Source: Microbacterium lacus
Lineage (GTDB): Bacteria > Actinomycetota > Actinomycetes > Actinomycetales > Microbacteriaceae
NCBI RefSeq assembly: GCF_002812805.1
Contig: NZ_NMUM01000019.1
Location: 1 to 64,000, forward strand
Length of the DNA stretch: 64,000 nucleotides
Direction of reading: 5' to 3'
The notes under the pieces were generated by a model. That model was not told the origin of the DNA and made no database searches. It saw nothing but the letters and a program-made list of their open reading frames with translations. Below are positions 1 through 7,328 of this stretch, one piece after another (within the stretch, counting starts at the first letter, position 1; every line of letters begins with the position of its first letter). Both the position numbers and the translations under genes were made by a program.

Positions 1-18
1 CTAGGTGCGCGGGTCAGA
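1..18. repeat. Left terminal inverted repeat of the IS
   Basis: Sequence CTAGGTGCGCGGGTCAGA. It pairs with 1715-1732 with a single mismatch at position 10 (C here, T in the partner's complement). Confidence 0.9.
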
Positions 19-160
19 ATCGGGTGGCGTGGCGCGCGGCGTTGACTCTGGCATCGCGCGCTGACGGTCGCGAACGGGAACGGGCGGGCCGTTGCGGTGT
101 GAGAGCGTGCGGGATCGCACGGCGAGGGGCTCGTGGCGACTGTCGGTGCGTGCTGTGACG

Positions 161-176
161 CCCAGGGACCCCTGGG
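161..176 (-). terminator. Hairpin just after the transposase stop
   Basis: CCCAGGG-ac-CCCTGGG forms a 7-bp stem about 6 nt past the transposase stop codon on the minus strand. No clear T-run follows. It is a plausible transcription end for the transposase or a block to read-through into the element. Confidence 0.4.
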
Positions 177-181
177 GAGGC

Positions 182-1651
182 CTATGCGGGCGCCAGCCCG
201 GCGGCTGTAGCGACGCGGAGCTTGCGGAGGTTGTGGCAGATCGTGTGGAGTAGCCATTCGCCTTGGGCGCCGGCGAGTCCGCGTAGCCGGAGCTGTCCGG
301 CGTTTTGCCGGGTCTTCATCTGCCCGAACGCGGGTTCAACGATGGCTTTGCGGCGCGCGTAGTCGGTGCGGCCCTGCTCGGTGCGCAGCGCGTGCGCCAT
401 CCGCTCCCGCCGGCTCGCGTCCTCTGGGGCCGGGTCCGGGGCGCCGGCGGTAGGGAAGCTCTCGCCGTGACGTTGCCGTCCCGTCGCGATCAACACCTGT
501 GCGTCCAGATCGTCGGCGGCTTCGAGGTTGGCTTCCGAGCAGTAGCCCGCGTCAGCGAGGACGACCTCTGGGGAACGCTCGATTCCTGCCGCGTCGAGGT
601 TCCGTAGGGTCTGCTCGGCCATCGGGACGAACTGCTGGATATCGGTGGCCTGCTGGGTGACCTCGGCGCTCAACACGATCTGGTGGCCCTCATCGACAAC
701 GGCCTGCGCGTTGAACGCGTAATCGAAGCCGCGGACCGTCTTCATCATCCGCGCCTCAGGATCGGTGAAATTGCGTTGCGCTTTCGGCTTCGGCGCCGCC
801 GTGTCCACCGCAGTCGCGACGGCCGCGTCGGCCTGCTCAGGGGGCTGACCGGCGGCGTCGGCCTTCTTCCGCGCCACGGCTGCCGCCTTCTCGGCGGCGT
901 CGGCCTCGATCGCGTCCTTCGCGGCACGTAGTTTTGCCAGGCGCCCCTCACGGCGGGCCAGCTCCGGGGCGACCTCGTCCCCGCGCCGGTCCTGGCCGAA
1001 CTGCTGATCCTCGGCCTCATCGACCGCCTCCGCCTCGGCGAGCAGCGCAGCGACCTCGGCTTGGAGCTGATCGATCTTCGGCACGATCCGGTCATAGCTC
1101 ATCGCCTTATGCCGCGACGCGTTCGCAGCCAGCTTCGTGCCATCCAGCGCGACCCGCCCCAACCGCACCAGCCCCGCCTCCGCGCAGACCCGCAGCACCT
1201 GCAGGAACAACCCCGGCAGGGCATCCAGGTGACGCCGACGAAACCGGGCCAGCGACCGGTAGTCGGGCGCCTGGTTGCCCGACAGCCACCGGAAGGCGAT
1301 ATCGCGCTTGCAGCGCCGCTCCAACTCACGAGACGAGGTCACGCCCGTCGCGTACGCGAACAGCAGCAGCTTCAACATCATCCGCGGGTCATACGGAGGC
1401 GCACCCGAGGCGGACGCGTACGACGCGTAGACCGGCGTCAGATCCAAGAGCTCTTCGACGACCTCGGAGATGAACCGGGCCTCATCATCCTCGTCCAGCC
1501 AGTCATCCAGACTCGGCGGGAGCAGGAAACACTGCCCCTGGTCATACCCACGGAACGTCTTGCCCGCACCCGCCGGTGCAGCCGATCCCGGCGCCCGCGC
1601 CTCACCCGGCTCGACCTCGAACAGACCCTCCAGGCTGGCAGTCACCGTCAT
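182..1651 (-). CDS. IS1182-family DDE transposase
   Basis: Catalyses cut-and-paste movement of the surrounding element. The N-terminal half has the DUF772-type helical DNA-binding region (DPRMMLKLLLFAYATG, then RDIAFRWLSG). The DDE catalytic triad is visible: Asp in RVALDGTKLAAN, Asp in VVLADAGYCSE, and Glu in the C-terminal KAIVEPAFGQMK. A charged Ala/Glu-rich segment between the first and second Asp looks like coiled coil. I chose the ATG at 1651, which has GGGAG 9 nt upstream; a GTG at 1693 would add 14 residues. The frame is intact, so the element could be active. Confidence 0.9.
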   Translation of the reverse strand: MTVTASLEGLFEVEPGEARAPGSAAPAGAGKTFRGYDQGQCFLLPPSLDDWLDEDDEARFISEVVEELLDLTPVYASYASASGAPPYDPRMMLKLLLFAYATGVTSSRELERRCKRDIAFRWLSGNQAPDYRSLARFRRRHLDALPGLFLQVLRVCAEAGLVRLGRVALDGTKLAANASRHKAMSYDRIVPKIDQLQAEVAALLAEAEAVDEAEDQQFGQDRRGDEVAPELARREGRLAKLRAAKDAIEADAAEKAAAVARKKADAAGQPPEQADAAVATAVDTAAPKPKAQRNFTDPEARMMKTVRGFDYAFNAQAVVDEGHQIVLSAEVTQQATDIQQFVPMAEQTLRNLDAAGIERSPEVVLADAGYCSEANLEAADDLDAQVLIATGRQRHGESFPTAGAPDPAPEDASRRERMAHALRTEQGRTDYARRKAIVEPAFGQMKTRQNAGQLRLRGLAGAQGEWLLHTICHNLRKLRVATAAGLAPA

Positions 1652-1714
1652 GAATCGATTCTCCCAGCACCCCGCGCTATCCACCGGATTCACCCCGGCG
1701 CGTTAACGGAAGGA

Positions 1715-1732
1715 TCTGACCCACGCACCTAG
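1715..1732. repeat. Right terminal inverted repeat of the IS
   Basis: TCTGACCCACGCACCTAG, the inverted partner of 1-18. Its last three bases form part of the putative -10 box of the following gene. Confidence 0.9.
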
Positions 1733-1735
1733 GCT
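1730..1735 (+). promoter_or_regulatory. -10 box TAGGCT spanning the IS junction
   Basis: TAGGCT sits exactly 6 nt before the ATG at 1742, the leaderless layout seen before many genes here (the same hexamer precedes 43347 and 49925). Its first bases belong to the IS end or target CTAG, so the IS has replaced everything upstream of the -10, including any -35. Confidence 0.5.
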
Positions 1736-1741
1736 GGGCCC

Positions 1742-3568
1742 ATGCGTGCATTGCTTCGAACGGGACTGATCGTCGCGATATCGATCGCGATGTCGATCGT
1801 CGTCGCGGGGGGAGTGGGCGCCGGTGTTCCCCCGGCGTCCGCCGCGGAGCGGGGTACGGGGTCCGACTTTGCCGCCGCCGTTCCGAGCGATGTCGACGAC
1901 TTTTCGTTTGCGAGCCTCGACGTCGAATACACCCTGTCCCGGGCAGAAGACGGCACCAGTCGGATGCGGGTGATCGAGACGTTCGTCGCCGTCTTCCCCG
2001 AGAGTGATCAGAATCGGGGCATGCGGCGGCTCATCCCGAACAGCTATCTGAACGCACCCCTATTCCCCTCTCTCGTTTCGGTGACGGACGAGACGGGTGC
2101 CGAGAGGCCCGTCGAGACCGACGACGAAGACGACTTCCTCATCGTCACCTCGCGAGCGGATGACTACGTGCACGGCGCGCAGACCTACGTCTTCACCTAT
2201 GACCTTCAGAACGTCACGCGGGGCTTTGATGACACGGGCGTCGACGAGCTGTACTGGGACGTCAACGGAGAGGAATGGGCGCAGCCGTTCGACCGCGTGG
2301 ATGCGCGCGTGGTGCTCGACGGAGACCTGGCCGAGGCGGCGATCGGCGATGTCGCGTGCTATCAGGGATCAACCGGCTCGACCGATAACTGCGAGATCGA
2401 CGTGGCGACCGATGCGACGGGCGCCGTCGTCTCAGCGCGCGCCGATGCCTTGGCGCCGCGCCAGACGATGACAATTGCGGTTGCCTTCGAGCCCGGCACG
2501 TTCGCCGCGTTCGATTCGTCGCCCTTCGCTTCACCGGTCGGTTGGTTGCAGGGCGGGGCGACTCTCGTCGCTGTGCTGGCCGTGATCTGGGCCGCGGTCA
2601 TCCGGCGCCGTCGGCTGCAGGACGACCCTGGCCGGCCGACGGTGATCGCCGAGTACGACCCACCGCCAGGCCTCGACGCGCTCGAGTCCGCGGTGCTGTG
2701 GGGCGCGCAGACCAAGGGCATTCCGGCGGAGGTGCTGGAGCAGGCGATCGCGGGCTCGATTCGAATCGTCGAGGGCGAGCGCAAATGGGGCAGTCAGACA
2801 TTCGAGCTCGAGCTCGTCAACCGTTCGCTGGCTGACGAGAACGGCCGCGAGCTGCTCGACGGGATGTTCCCCGACGGGAAGACGACGTTCACGCTCGGCA
2901 AGAGCGACGCGCGGGTGTCGCGCACGGCGCAGAAGATCCTGAAGGAGGCGGATGCGACGCTGGCCGCGATGGGTGTGCGGCGCGAGGTGCCGGGAATCGT
3001 GCGAGCGCGGCCGATCCTCGTCGGAGTCCTTGCGGCGGTCGCGTCGGTGATTCTGGGCGTTGTCGGTCTCGAGGGTGGGATCACCCCCGCCTGGTCTGTT
3101 CCGCTGCTCGTCGCGGCGCCCATCCTCGCGATCACGGCGGGTGTGCTGGTCTCGCGCCGGCCCCTGACCTCGCGCGGTGCGGAACTGCGCGACCACCTCG
3201 CCGGGGTGAAGGTGTTCATCGAGTGGGCGGAGGCCGACCGCATCCGGATGCTGCAGTCGCCGCAGGGAGCCGAGCGCACGTCGATCGCCGTCGACGATCC
3301 GCGACAGATGATCAGGCTGTACGAGCGTCTGCTGCCCTACGCCGTGGTGTTCGGCCAGGAGAAGAAGTGGGCCGAACACATCGTCGTCTACTACGGCGAC
3401 TCCACGCCCGGCTGGTACTACGGCACGAGTGCTTTCAGTGCGGCCGCTTTCTCGTCGAGCATCTCTTCCCTGTCGACGAGCTCTTCTACGGCATCCACCT
3501 CGGGTGGATCGTCCGGCGGCGGTTCCGCGGGCGGTGGCGGCGGCGGAGGTGGCGGCGGCGGGGTGTAG
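1742..3568 (+). CDS. DUF2207 family membrane protein
   Basis: Predicted secreted-then-anchored membrane protein of unknown function (YciQ-like DUF2207). A signal peptide covers about residues 1-36 (hydrophobic core, ASA cleavage motif). A large extracytoplasmic domain follows, then a membrane segment near 267-288 with a basic RRRR stop-transfer. After a cytoplasmic stretch there are two more membrane segments near 420-442 and 450-470. The C-terminus is Ser-rich then almost pure glycine, typical of this family in actinobacteria. Length (608 aa) fits the family. The start has no Shine-Dalgarno and looks leaderless. The IS end is 9 bp upstream, so native expression has probably changed. Confidence 0.85.
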   Translation: MRALLRTGLIVAISIAMSIVVAGGVGAGVPPASAAERGTGSDFAAAVPSDVDDFSFASLDVEYTLSRAEDGTSRMRVIETFVAVFPESDQNRGMRRLIPNSYLNAPLFPSLVSVTDETGAERPVETDDEDDFLIVTSRADDYVHGAQTYVFTYDLQNVTRGFDDTGVDELYWDVNGEEWAQPFDRVDARVVLDGDLAEAAIGDVACYQGSTGSTDNCEIDVATDATGAVVSARADALAPRQTMTIAVAFEPGTFAAFDSSPFASPVGWLQGGATLVAVLAVIWAAVIRRRRLQDDPGRPTVIAEYDPPPGLDALESAVLWGAQTKGIPAEVLEQAIAGSIRIVEGERKWGSQTFELELVNRSLADENGRELLDGMFPDGKTTFTLGKSDARVSRTAQKILKEADATLAAMGVRREVPGIVRARPILVGVLAAVASVILGVVGLEGGITPAWSVPLLVAAPILAITAGVLVSRRPLTSRGAELRDHLAGVKVFIEWAEADRIRMLQSPQGAERTSIAVDDPRQMIRLYERLLPYAVVFGQEKKWAEHIVVYYGDSTPGWYYGTSAFSAAAFSSSISSLSTSSSTASTSGGSSGGGSAGGGGGGGGGGGV

Positions 3569-3595
3569 GTCCTTGCCCGGCCTCTAGCCCTGCCC

Positions 3596-5080
3596 TCACC
3601 CTGGCCGCGCTCGTGTTCCTCGCCGATGCCCGTGTGGGTGCACCGGGCGCCAGGGCCTGCGGGCTTCGACCCAGGCCGGTGCGCGGGTTTCGGGCACCCC
3701 GTTGCGCATGCGCACCTCCCATCCGCTCGTCTCGAGGGTGCGGTGGTGGAACCAGCACAGCAGGACGCCGTTGTCGGTGTGCGTCGGTCCGCCGCGGGCG
3801 TGGTCGGTCGCGTGATGGACCTCGCACCAGGCCGAGGGGACGTGGCATCCCGGGATGACGCATCCGCCGTCCCTCGCGATGATCGCGCGCCGCTGGTGCG
3901 CCGTGAAGACGCGCTGTGGTCCGCCGAGTTCGATGATGCGGCCGTTGGCGTCGAGAACAAGGCGCTGGATGCCACCGGAACACGCAACCTGTCGAGCGAA
4001 CGTAGCGGGAATCGGCTGGGCAACCGCGTCGGCGCCCATGTCGTCGCTCAGGTGCGCGGCGTCGAGTAGGCCGAAGCCGTCGCGACGCTCGAGTTCGGAG
4101 GCGCTGATCGTGACGAGCAGCGTCGGTGCGCTGCCGCCGATCGAGGGCGACTCGGCCGCGCGCGCTGCCACCCCGAGGATCGCCGCGAGAGCGTCGTGCT
4201 GTCGCTGCGCCCGGGTGCGCGAGTCATCCCTCGCGTGCGCGGCGTCGTGCGCGCCGGCCGTGTCCTCAGTGAAGGCAGGGCGCCCGCGGTCCGCCACGCG
4301 CGGGCTGATCTGGGCGTCGAAGAGTCGCTGCAACTGCGCCGCAACGTCGATCGTCAGCGCGCCCGAGAGGGGAGTCAGGCCGTCGCGCTCGCGTCCGAGC
4401 GTCAGGCCTCGACGCCGCATGGTGCGATCAGGATCGGGCAGGACGCCGTCGGGATCGAGGTAGAGAGCCCAGAGCTTCGCCTGCATCCGGATCTCGTCGG
4501 CTGCGGCCGGCGGCGCCCCGTCGGGCGCGGTGCCCGTGGCGGCCGCAACCAACTCGCCCTCGGCCGCAGCGACCGCCTCAGCCCCGCACCGTTCGGTCAG
4601 GGAAGAAAGGGTGCCGGTGATGGCGACCAGCGAATCGATGCCCAGCTCGCCGGCGCTGAACGCCGCCCGCGCCGCGGGAAAGTCTGAGGGAAGAGTTTCA
4701 CCCGCGAGGCCGAACCTCGGCGCTATGTGCGCGCCGAGTCGCAACCGAGTCCGCGCCGTCGCGCCCGACACCGAACACAACCGCTCGAGGAGTTCAGCCG
4801 GGTTGCGGCATCCGAGGCGTGAACTCAGCCCCTCCGCGCCCCGCTCGGGTCCTGACCGGCGTCCGACCTCCGCGGCCGCGAGCGTTCGCAGCGCATCCGC
4901 CCGCCTGCCCAGTTCTTCCGCAACGCGCGTGAGCTCCAGGAGCTCGTCGTCGGGCAACAGGCCCAACTGATCCCGTGCGGGGAGTACGTGCGCGTCGAGC
5001 AGGGCGGTTGCCTCGGCCACACCAGCCCGCAGCGTCGTGCCGAGGGATGCCCCCGTGTCGCGGGGTGCGGTCGTGAACAT
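3596..5080 (-). CDS. DUF222 / HNH endonuclease domain protein
   Basis: Member of the actinobacterial 13E12-repeat-like family: an N-terminal helical DUF222 region followed by a C-terminal HNH nuclease motif (GGCVIPGCHVP, then EVHHATDHARGG and LCWFHH). The Cys pairs and His residues expected for metal and catalysis are present, giving about 494 aa. These genes are often multicopy and suspected to be mobile or nuclease-associated, but no function is established. I chose the ATG at 5080 because a GATTCT -10-like hexamer lies 6 nt upstream. The open frame continues upstream to 5290, but that would run backwards through the dispersed repeat, so the longer form is unlikely. Confidence 0.8.
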   Translation of the reverse strand: MFTTAPRDTGASLGTTLRAGVAEATALLDAHVLPARDQLGLLPDDELLELTRVAEELGRRADALRTLAAAEVGRRSGPERGAEGLSSRLGCRNPAELLERLCSVSGATARTRLRLGAHIAPRFGLAGETLPSDFPAARAAFSAGELGIDSLVAITGTLSSLTERCGAEAVAAAEGELVAAATGTAPDGAPPAAADEIRMQAKLWALYLDPDGVLPDPDRTMRRRGLTLGRERDGLTPLSGALTIDVAAQLQRLFDAQISPRVADRGRPAFTEDTAGAHDAAHARDDSRTRAQRQHDALAAILGVAARAAESPSIGGSAPTLLVTISASELERRDGFGLLDAAHLSDDMGADAVAQPIPATFARQVACSGGIQRLVLDANGRIIELGGPQRVFTAHQRRAIIARDGGCVIPGCHVPSAWCEVHHATDHARGGPTHTDNGVLLCWFHHRTLETSGWEVRMRNGVPETRAPAWVEARRPWRPVHPHGHRRGTRARPG

Positions 5081-5225
5081 GCCTCCAGAATCCCATCGAC
5101 CAACGACATTGACGGCGACAAAAGACCCGGTCAAACGTTTGTTCTGTGGATAACTCTCGGAGACTTGTCCTGTGGAGGAGCGAATGCGCGCCGCGGCACG
5201 CAGGCAGGTCGCAGACGGCAAGAGT

Positions 5226-5325
5226 AAGGGCCGGTCAGAGAGGCTTCTGACCGGCCCTTGTCCCTTGCACCAAGAGTGTCCTGCAATCACATGTCGGGAG
5301 CTGCCACAGCAAACAACTTCCGTGC
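5226..5325 (-). ncRNA. Candidate small RNA encoded by repeat copy 1
   Basis: Reading the minus strand, TTGCTT (complement of 5354-5359) and TATAGA (complement of 5332-5337) are separated by 16 bp, a good housekeeping-sigma spacing. A transcript starting near 5325 would run about 100 nt and end in the 14-bp hairpin at 5226-5259. The same arrangement is kept in copy 2. The U-tract after the hairpin is weak, and no known RNA family is recognised. This is inference from layout and conservation only. Confidence 0.35.
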
Positions 5326-5382
5326 TTGCACTCTATAACGGCGAGGTAACGACAAGCAAGGTTTCCCGTTATCTATCTGTGA
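5226..5382. repeat. Dispersed ~155-bp repeat, copy 1
   Basis: Nearly identical to 7171-7328 and in the same orientation. It opens with a hairpin (14-bp perfect stem, AAGGGCCGGTCAGA, 6-nt loop) at 5226-5259. A highly conserved 70-bp block follows, then a more variable part, then a conserved end CGTTATCT-N-TCTGTGA. It carries no conserved protein of convincing length. On the minus strand it has the layout of a promoter followed by ~100 nt and a terminator. Between copies the best-conserved parts are the hairpin, the central block and the promoter-like boxes. It could instead be a solo end or miniature of a mobile element. Confidence 0.85.
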
Positions 5383-5396
5383 TGTTTTCGTCGAGC

Positions 5397-5402
5397 TAGA
5401 TT
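5397..5402 (+). promoter_or_regulatory. Leaderless -10 box TAGATT
   Basis: TAGATT ends 6 nt before the ATG at 5409, with no Shine-Dalgarno between them. Confidence 0.5.
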
Positions 5403-5408
5403 CGCCTC

Positions 5409-6002
5409 ATGAGGCTGACACCATTGCCTTCCGCCGAGAGCTGGAATCACCAGGGGCTGCGGGTCGGCTTCGAGGTTGCGTTCTTCCGTGATGTGCGGCT
5501 GGGTCATCGTTTGACGGGGCACACAACAGCGAACGAGTCGGGCGCCCTGTGGTCGGTCGGCTACGACCTGACCGTGGATCCTTCGTGGACGACGATCTCG
5601 GTGCGGGCGTCTCGCTTGAGCGCTCAGGGGACGGGCGAGATGACGATGACGCGTGACGCGCAGGGTCATTGGATTGTCGGCGGGACGCAGCGCCCGGACC
5701 TCGACGGATGCGTTGACGTGGACTTCGAGTCATCCGCTGTCACGAATACTCTTCCGATCCACCGGCTCGACTTCATCGTCGGAGCCAGCGTCGACGTGCC
5801 CGCGGCTTTCGTTCGCGCCGATGACCTTCGGGTGGAACGACTGGAGCAGAGATACACCCTGGTCGGGACCACGCCCGACCGGTTGCTGTTCCACTACGAG
5901 TCATCGACGTTCGATTTCGCGTGCGACATCCCGTTCGACCGTGCGGGGCTCGTCGTGGAGTATCCCGGTATCGCCGTTCGGACCCCTACCGGGCGCGGGT
6001 GA
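5409..6002 (+). CDS. Putative glycolipid-binding family protein
   Basis: 197 aa, soluble, without signal peptide or membrane segment. It resembles the putative glycolipid-binding family (PF06475, formerly DUF1089): a beta-rich single domain with motifs near GLRVGFEVAFFRDVRLGHRLTGHT, then WSVGYDLTVDPSWTT, and later LHRLDFIVGAS-type and FACDIPFDRAGLVVEYPG segments, which is the usual order and length. The ligand is not established for the family. It has its own leaderless promoter immediately after repeat copy 1, and it converges on the orphan response regulator. Confidence 0.65.
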   Translation: MRLTPLPSAESWNHQGLRVGFEVAFFRDVRLGHRLTGHTTANESGALWSVGYDLTVDPSWTTISVRASRLSAQGTGEMTMTRDAQGHWIVGGTQRPDLDGCVDVDFESSAVTNTLPIHRLDFIVGASVDVPAAFVRADDLRVERLEQRYTLVGTTPDRLLFHYESSTFDFACDIPFDRAGLVVEYPGIAVRTPTGRG

Positions 6003-6014
6003 GCCCGGCGCGCG

Positions 6015-6686
6015 TCACGGCCCGCCCATCCAATGGTCGATCCGGTGGGTGTCGGGGGTGAATCCGTGGGCGACGCCATACAGCACGGCCTGAGTGCGGC
6101 TCGTCGCGCCGATCTTGCGGTAGACGGATCGGATGTATGACTTCACCGTGTTCGGGCTCAGGTAGGTGAGGCTCGCGACCTCGGCGTTGCTCTTGCCCTG
6201 GGTGATGAGCGCGAGAATCTCGGACTCGCGATCGGTGATGCCCTCGAGTCGTCCCGGCCAGTCGAGCCCCGGCGCGCTGGGCGCCCGGCGGCCCTGATTG
6301 CTGATCACGAGTTCACCCGCGTGCACCGCCTCGATCGCCGCGACGAGCTGCGGTGCCGTCAAGGTCTTCGAGAGGTATCCATGGACCCCCTGGCGCCGAG
6401 CCGACTCGATGAGTTCGGGATGGAAGTTCCAGGTGTACATGACGACGCGACGGGCGCTGGGGTTCTTGATGAGCTCGGAGATCTCGTGATGGTCGGACTC
6501 GGGCTGCGCAAAAGAGTCGTACAGCACGACATCAACCGAGTCGCTCACCCCCCTGTTCGCGTCGATCTCGGCGACCAGAACTCGATCACGGTATTCGTCG
6601 AACAGATGCGCCAGCCCCTTCAACACCACGTCGTAGTCATCGACGAGGGCGACGGTGATGGGGCGCGAGGCCGGGGATGAGGGCAT
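6015..6686 (-). CDS. LuxR/NarL-type response regulator (orphan)
   Basis: DNA-binding regulator of 223 aa. The N-terminal receiver-like domain starts ITVALVDDYDVVLKGL and keeps the acidic pocket (DDYD), a candidate phospho-Asp in VVLYDSFA, and a Lys in GYLSKTL. The C-terminal LuxR helix-turn-helix contains LTDRE-like ITDRESEILALITQGKSNAEVA and YLSPNTVKSYIRSVYRKIG. No sensor kinase is adjacent. The receiver is short in its middle part, so phosphorylation may be weak or absent. Two palindromes immediately upstream (6698-6734) suggest it controls itself and the divergent GlsB-type gene. Confidence 0.85.
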   Translation of the reverse strand: MPSSPASRPITVALVDDYDVVLKGLAHLFDEYRDRVLVAEIDANRGVSDSVDVVLYDSFAQPESDHHEISELIKNPSARRVVMYTWNFHPELIESARRQGVHGYLSKTLTAPQLVAAIEAVHAGELVISNQGRRAPSAPGLDWPGRLEGITDRESEILALITQGKSNAEVASLTYLSPNTVKSYIRSVYRKIGATSRTQAVLYGVAHGFTPDTHRIDHWMGGP

Positions 6687-6697
6687 GCTCGAGCTTT

Positions 6698-6734
6698 ACA
6701 CCCCCAGGGGTGTGCCGCCACACCCTGAGGGGTG
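6698..6734. promoter_or_regulatory. Tandem palindromes between regulator and glsB-like gene
   Basis: ACACCCC-CA-GGGGTGT (6698-6713) is a perfect inverted repeat. CACCC-TGAG-GGGTG (6721-6734) is a second. Their centres are 22 bp apart, about two helical turns, so two dimers could bind the same DNA face. The first lies within 12 bp of the regulator's start codon. Likely operator for the orphan LuxR-type regulator. Confidence 0.55.
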
Positions 6735-6825
6735 ATGAAGTCAGGTGTTGTCGCGAATTGCGGCATTCCGCGCATCGAATGGTGCGCGCCCACCACGCCT
6801 CTCGGCGTCGAGAAGAGGAGCAACC

Positions 6826-7113
6826 ATGCTCGGTCTCATCATCAGCATCATCGTCATCGGCCTCATCGCCGGATTCATCGCTCGCGCCGTGGTTCCTGGC
6901 AAACAGGACATGAGCATCCTCATGACCATCGTCCTGGGAATCGTCGGTTCGTTCGTGGGTGGATTCCTCGGCTTCTTGCTCTTCGGGCAGGACGCCGCCG
7001 ACGGCTTCTTCCAGCCGGCCGGAATCATCGGTTCCATCATCGGCGCGATCATCGCGCTGCTGATTTACGTCATGGTCAGGGGTCGTGGCGCCTCAGCGCG
7101 TCGCCGCGGCTGA
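6826..7113 (+). CDS. GlsB/YeaQ/YmgE-family stress membrane protein
   Basis: Small integral membrane protein, 95 aa with three membrane segments (LGLIISIIVIGLIAGFIA, MTIVLGIVGSFVGGFLGF and GIIGSIIGAIIALLIYV) and the Gly-rich pattern of the transglycosylase-associated (GlsB) family. Members are often induced by envelope or osmotic stress; the mechanism is unknown. The start at 6826 has GAGGAG 5 nt upstream; the open frame further upstream has no such support. It is divergent from the orphan regulator, with shared palindromes between them. Confidence 0.85.
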   Translation: MLGLIISIIVIGLIAGFIARAVVPGKQDMSILMTIVLGIVGSFVGGFLGFLLFGQDAADGFFQPAGIIGSIIGAIIALLIYVMVRGRGASARRRG

Positions 7114-7170
7114 TCCGCAGCGCGTCCGTGCGCATCCGGTCGCGATCCACGTCGTCGTCCGGACACAAGT

Positions 7171-7328
7171 GAGGGCCGGTCAGAGAGGCTTCTGACCGGC
7201 CCTTGTCCCTTGCACCAAGAGTGTCCTGCAATCACATGTCGGTAGCTGCCACAGCAAAACAACTACCGTGCGTGAACTCTATAACGGCCAGGTAACGATG
7301 GGCAAGGTTTGTCGTTATCTTTCTGTGA
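7171..7328. repeat. Dispersed ~155-bp repeat, copy 2
   Basis: Second copy of the 5226-5382 repeat in the same orientation. The 13-bp hairpin (7172-7203, loop GAGGCT) is identical in stem and loop. The right end runs into the MMPL gene: its last codons and TAA stop come from the repeat. Here the repeat sits between convergent genes, so the hairpin may also terminate either transcript. Confidence 0.85.
7172..7271 (-). ncRNA. Candidate small RNA encoded by repeat copy 2
   Basis: Minus-strand TTGCCC (complement of 7300-7305) and TATAGA (complement of 7278-7283) are 16 bp apart, the same spacing as copy 1. A ~100-nt transcript would end at the hairpin 7172-7203. No RNA family is recognised. Confidence 0.35.

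Larger units (their letters stand above)
1..1732. mobile_element. IS1182-family insertion sequence, complete
   Basis: The element is bounded by imperfect 18-bp terminal inverted repeats (17 of 18 match) at 1-18 and 1715-1732 and holds one intact transposase gene on the minus strand. Both ends read CTAG outermost. CTAG is a palindrome, so it may be the last four bases of the repeats or a duplicated 4-bp target; sequence left of the window is needed to decide. The right end lies 9 bp before the start codon of the next gene. No passenger gene is present. Confidence 0.9.

Noticed and set aside
5145-5153. TGTGGATAA, a perfect DnaA-box complement
   Set aside because: A single box with no others nearby, no dnaA/dnaN, and no AT-rich region; not an origin.
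5081-5290. 210-bp N-terminal extension of the HNH gene running to 5290
   Set aside because: It would start inside the dispersed repeat and read back through its hairpin. The open frame is conserved in both copies only because the repeat is, and a leaderless start signal exists at 5080.
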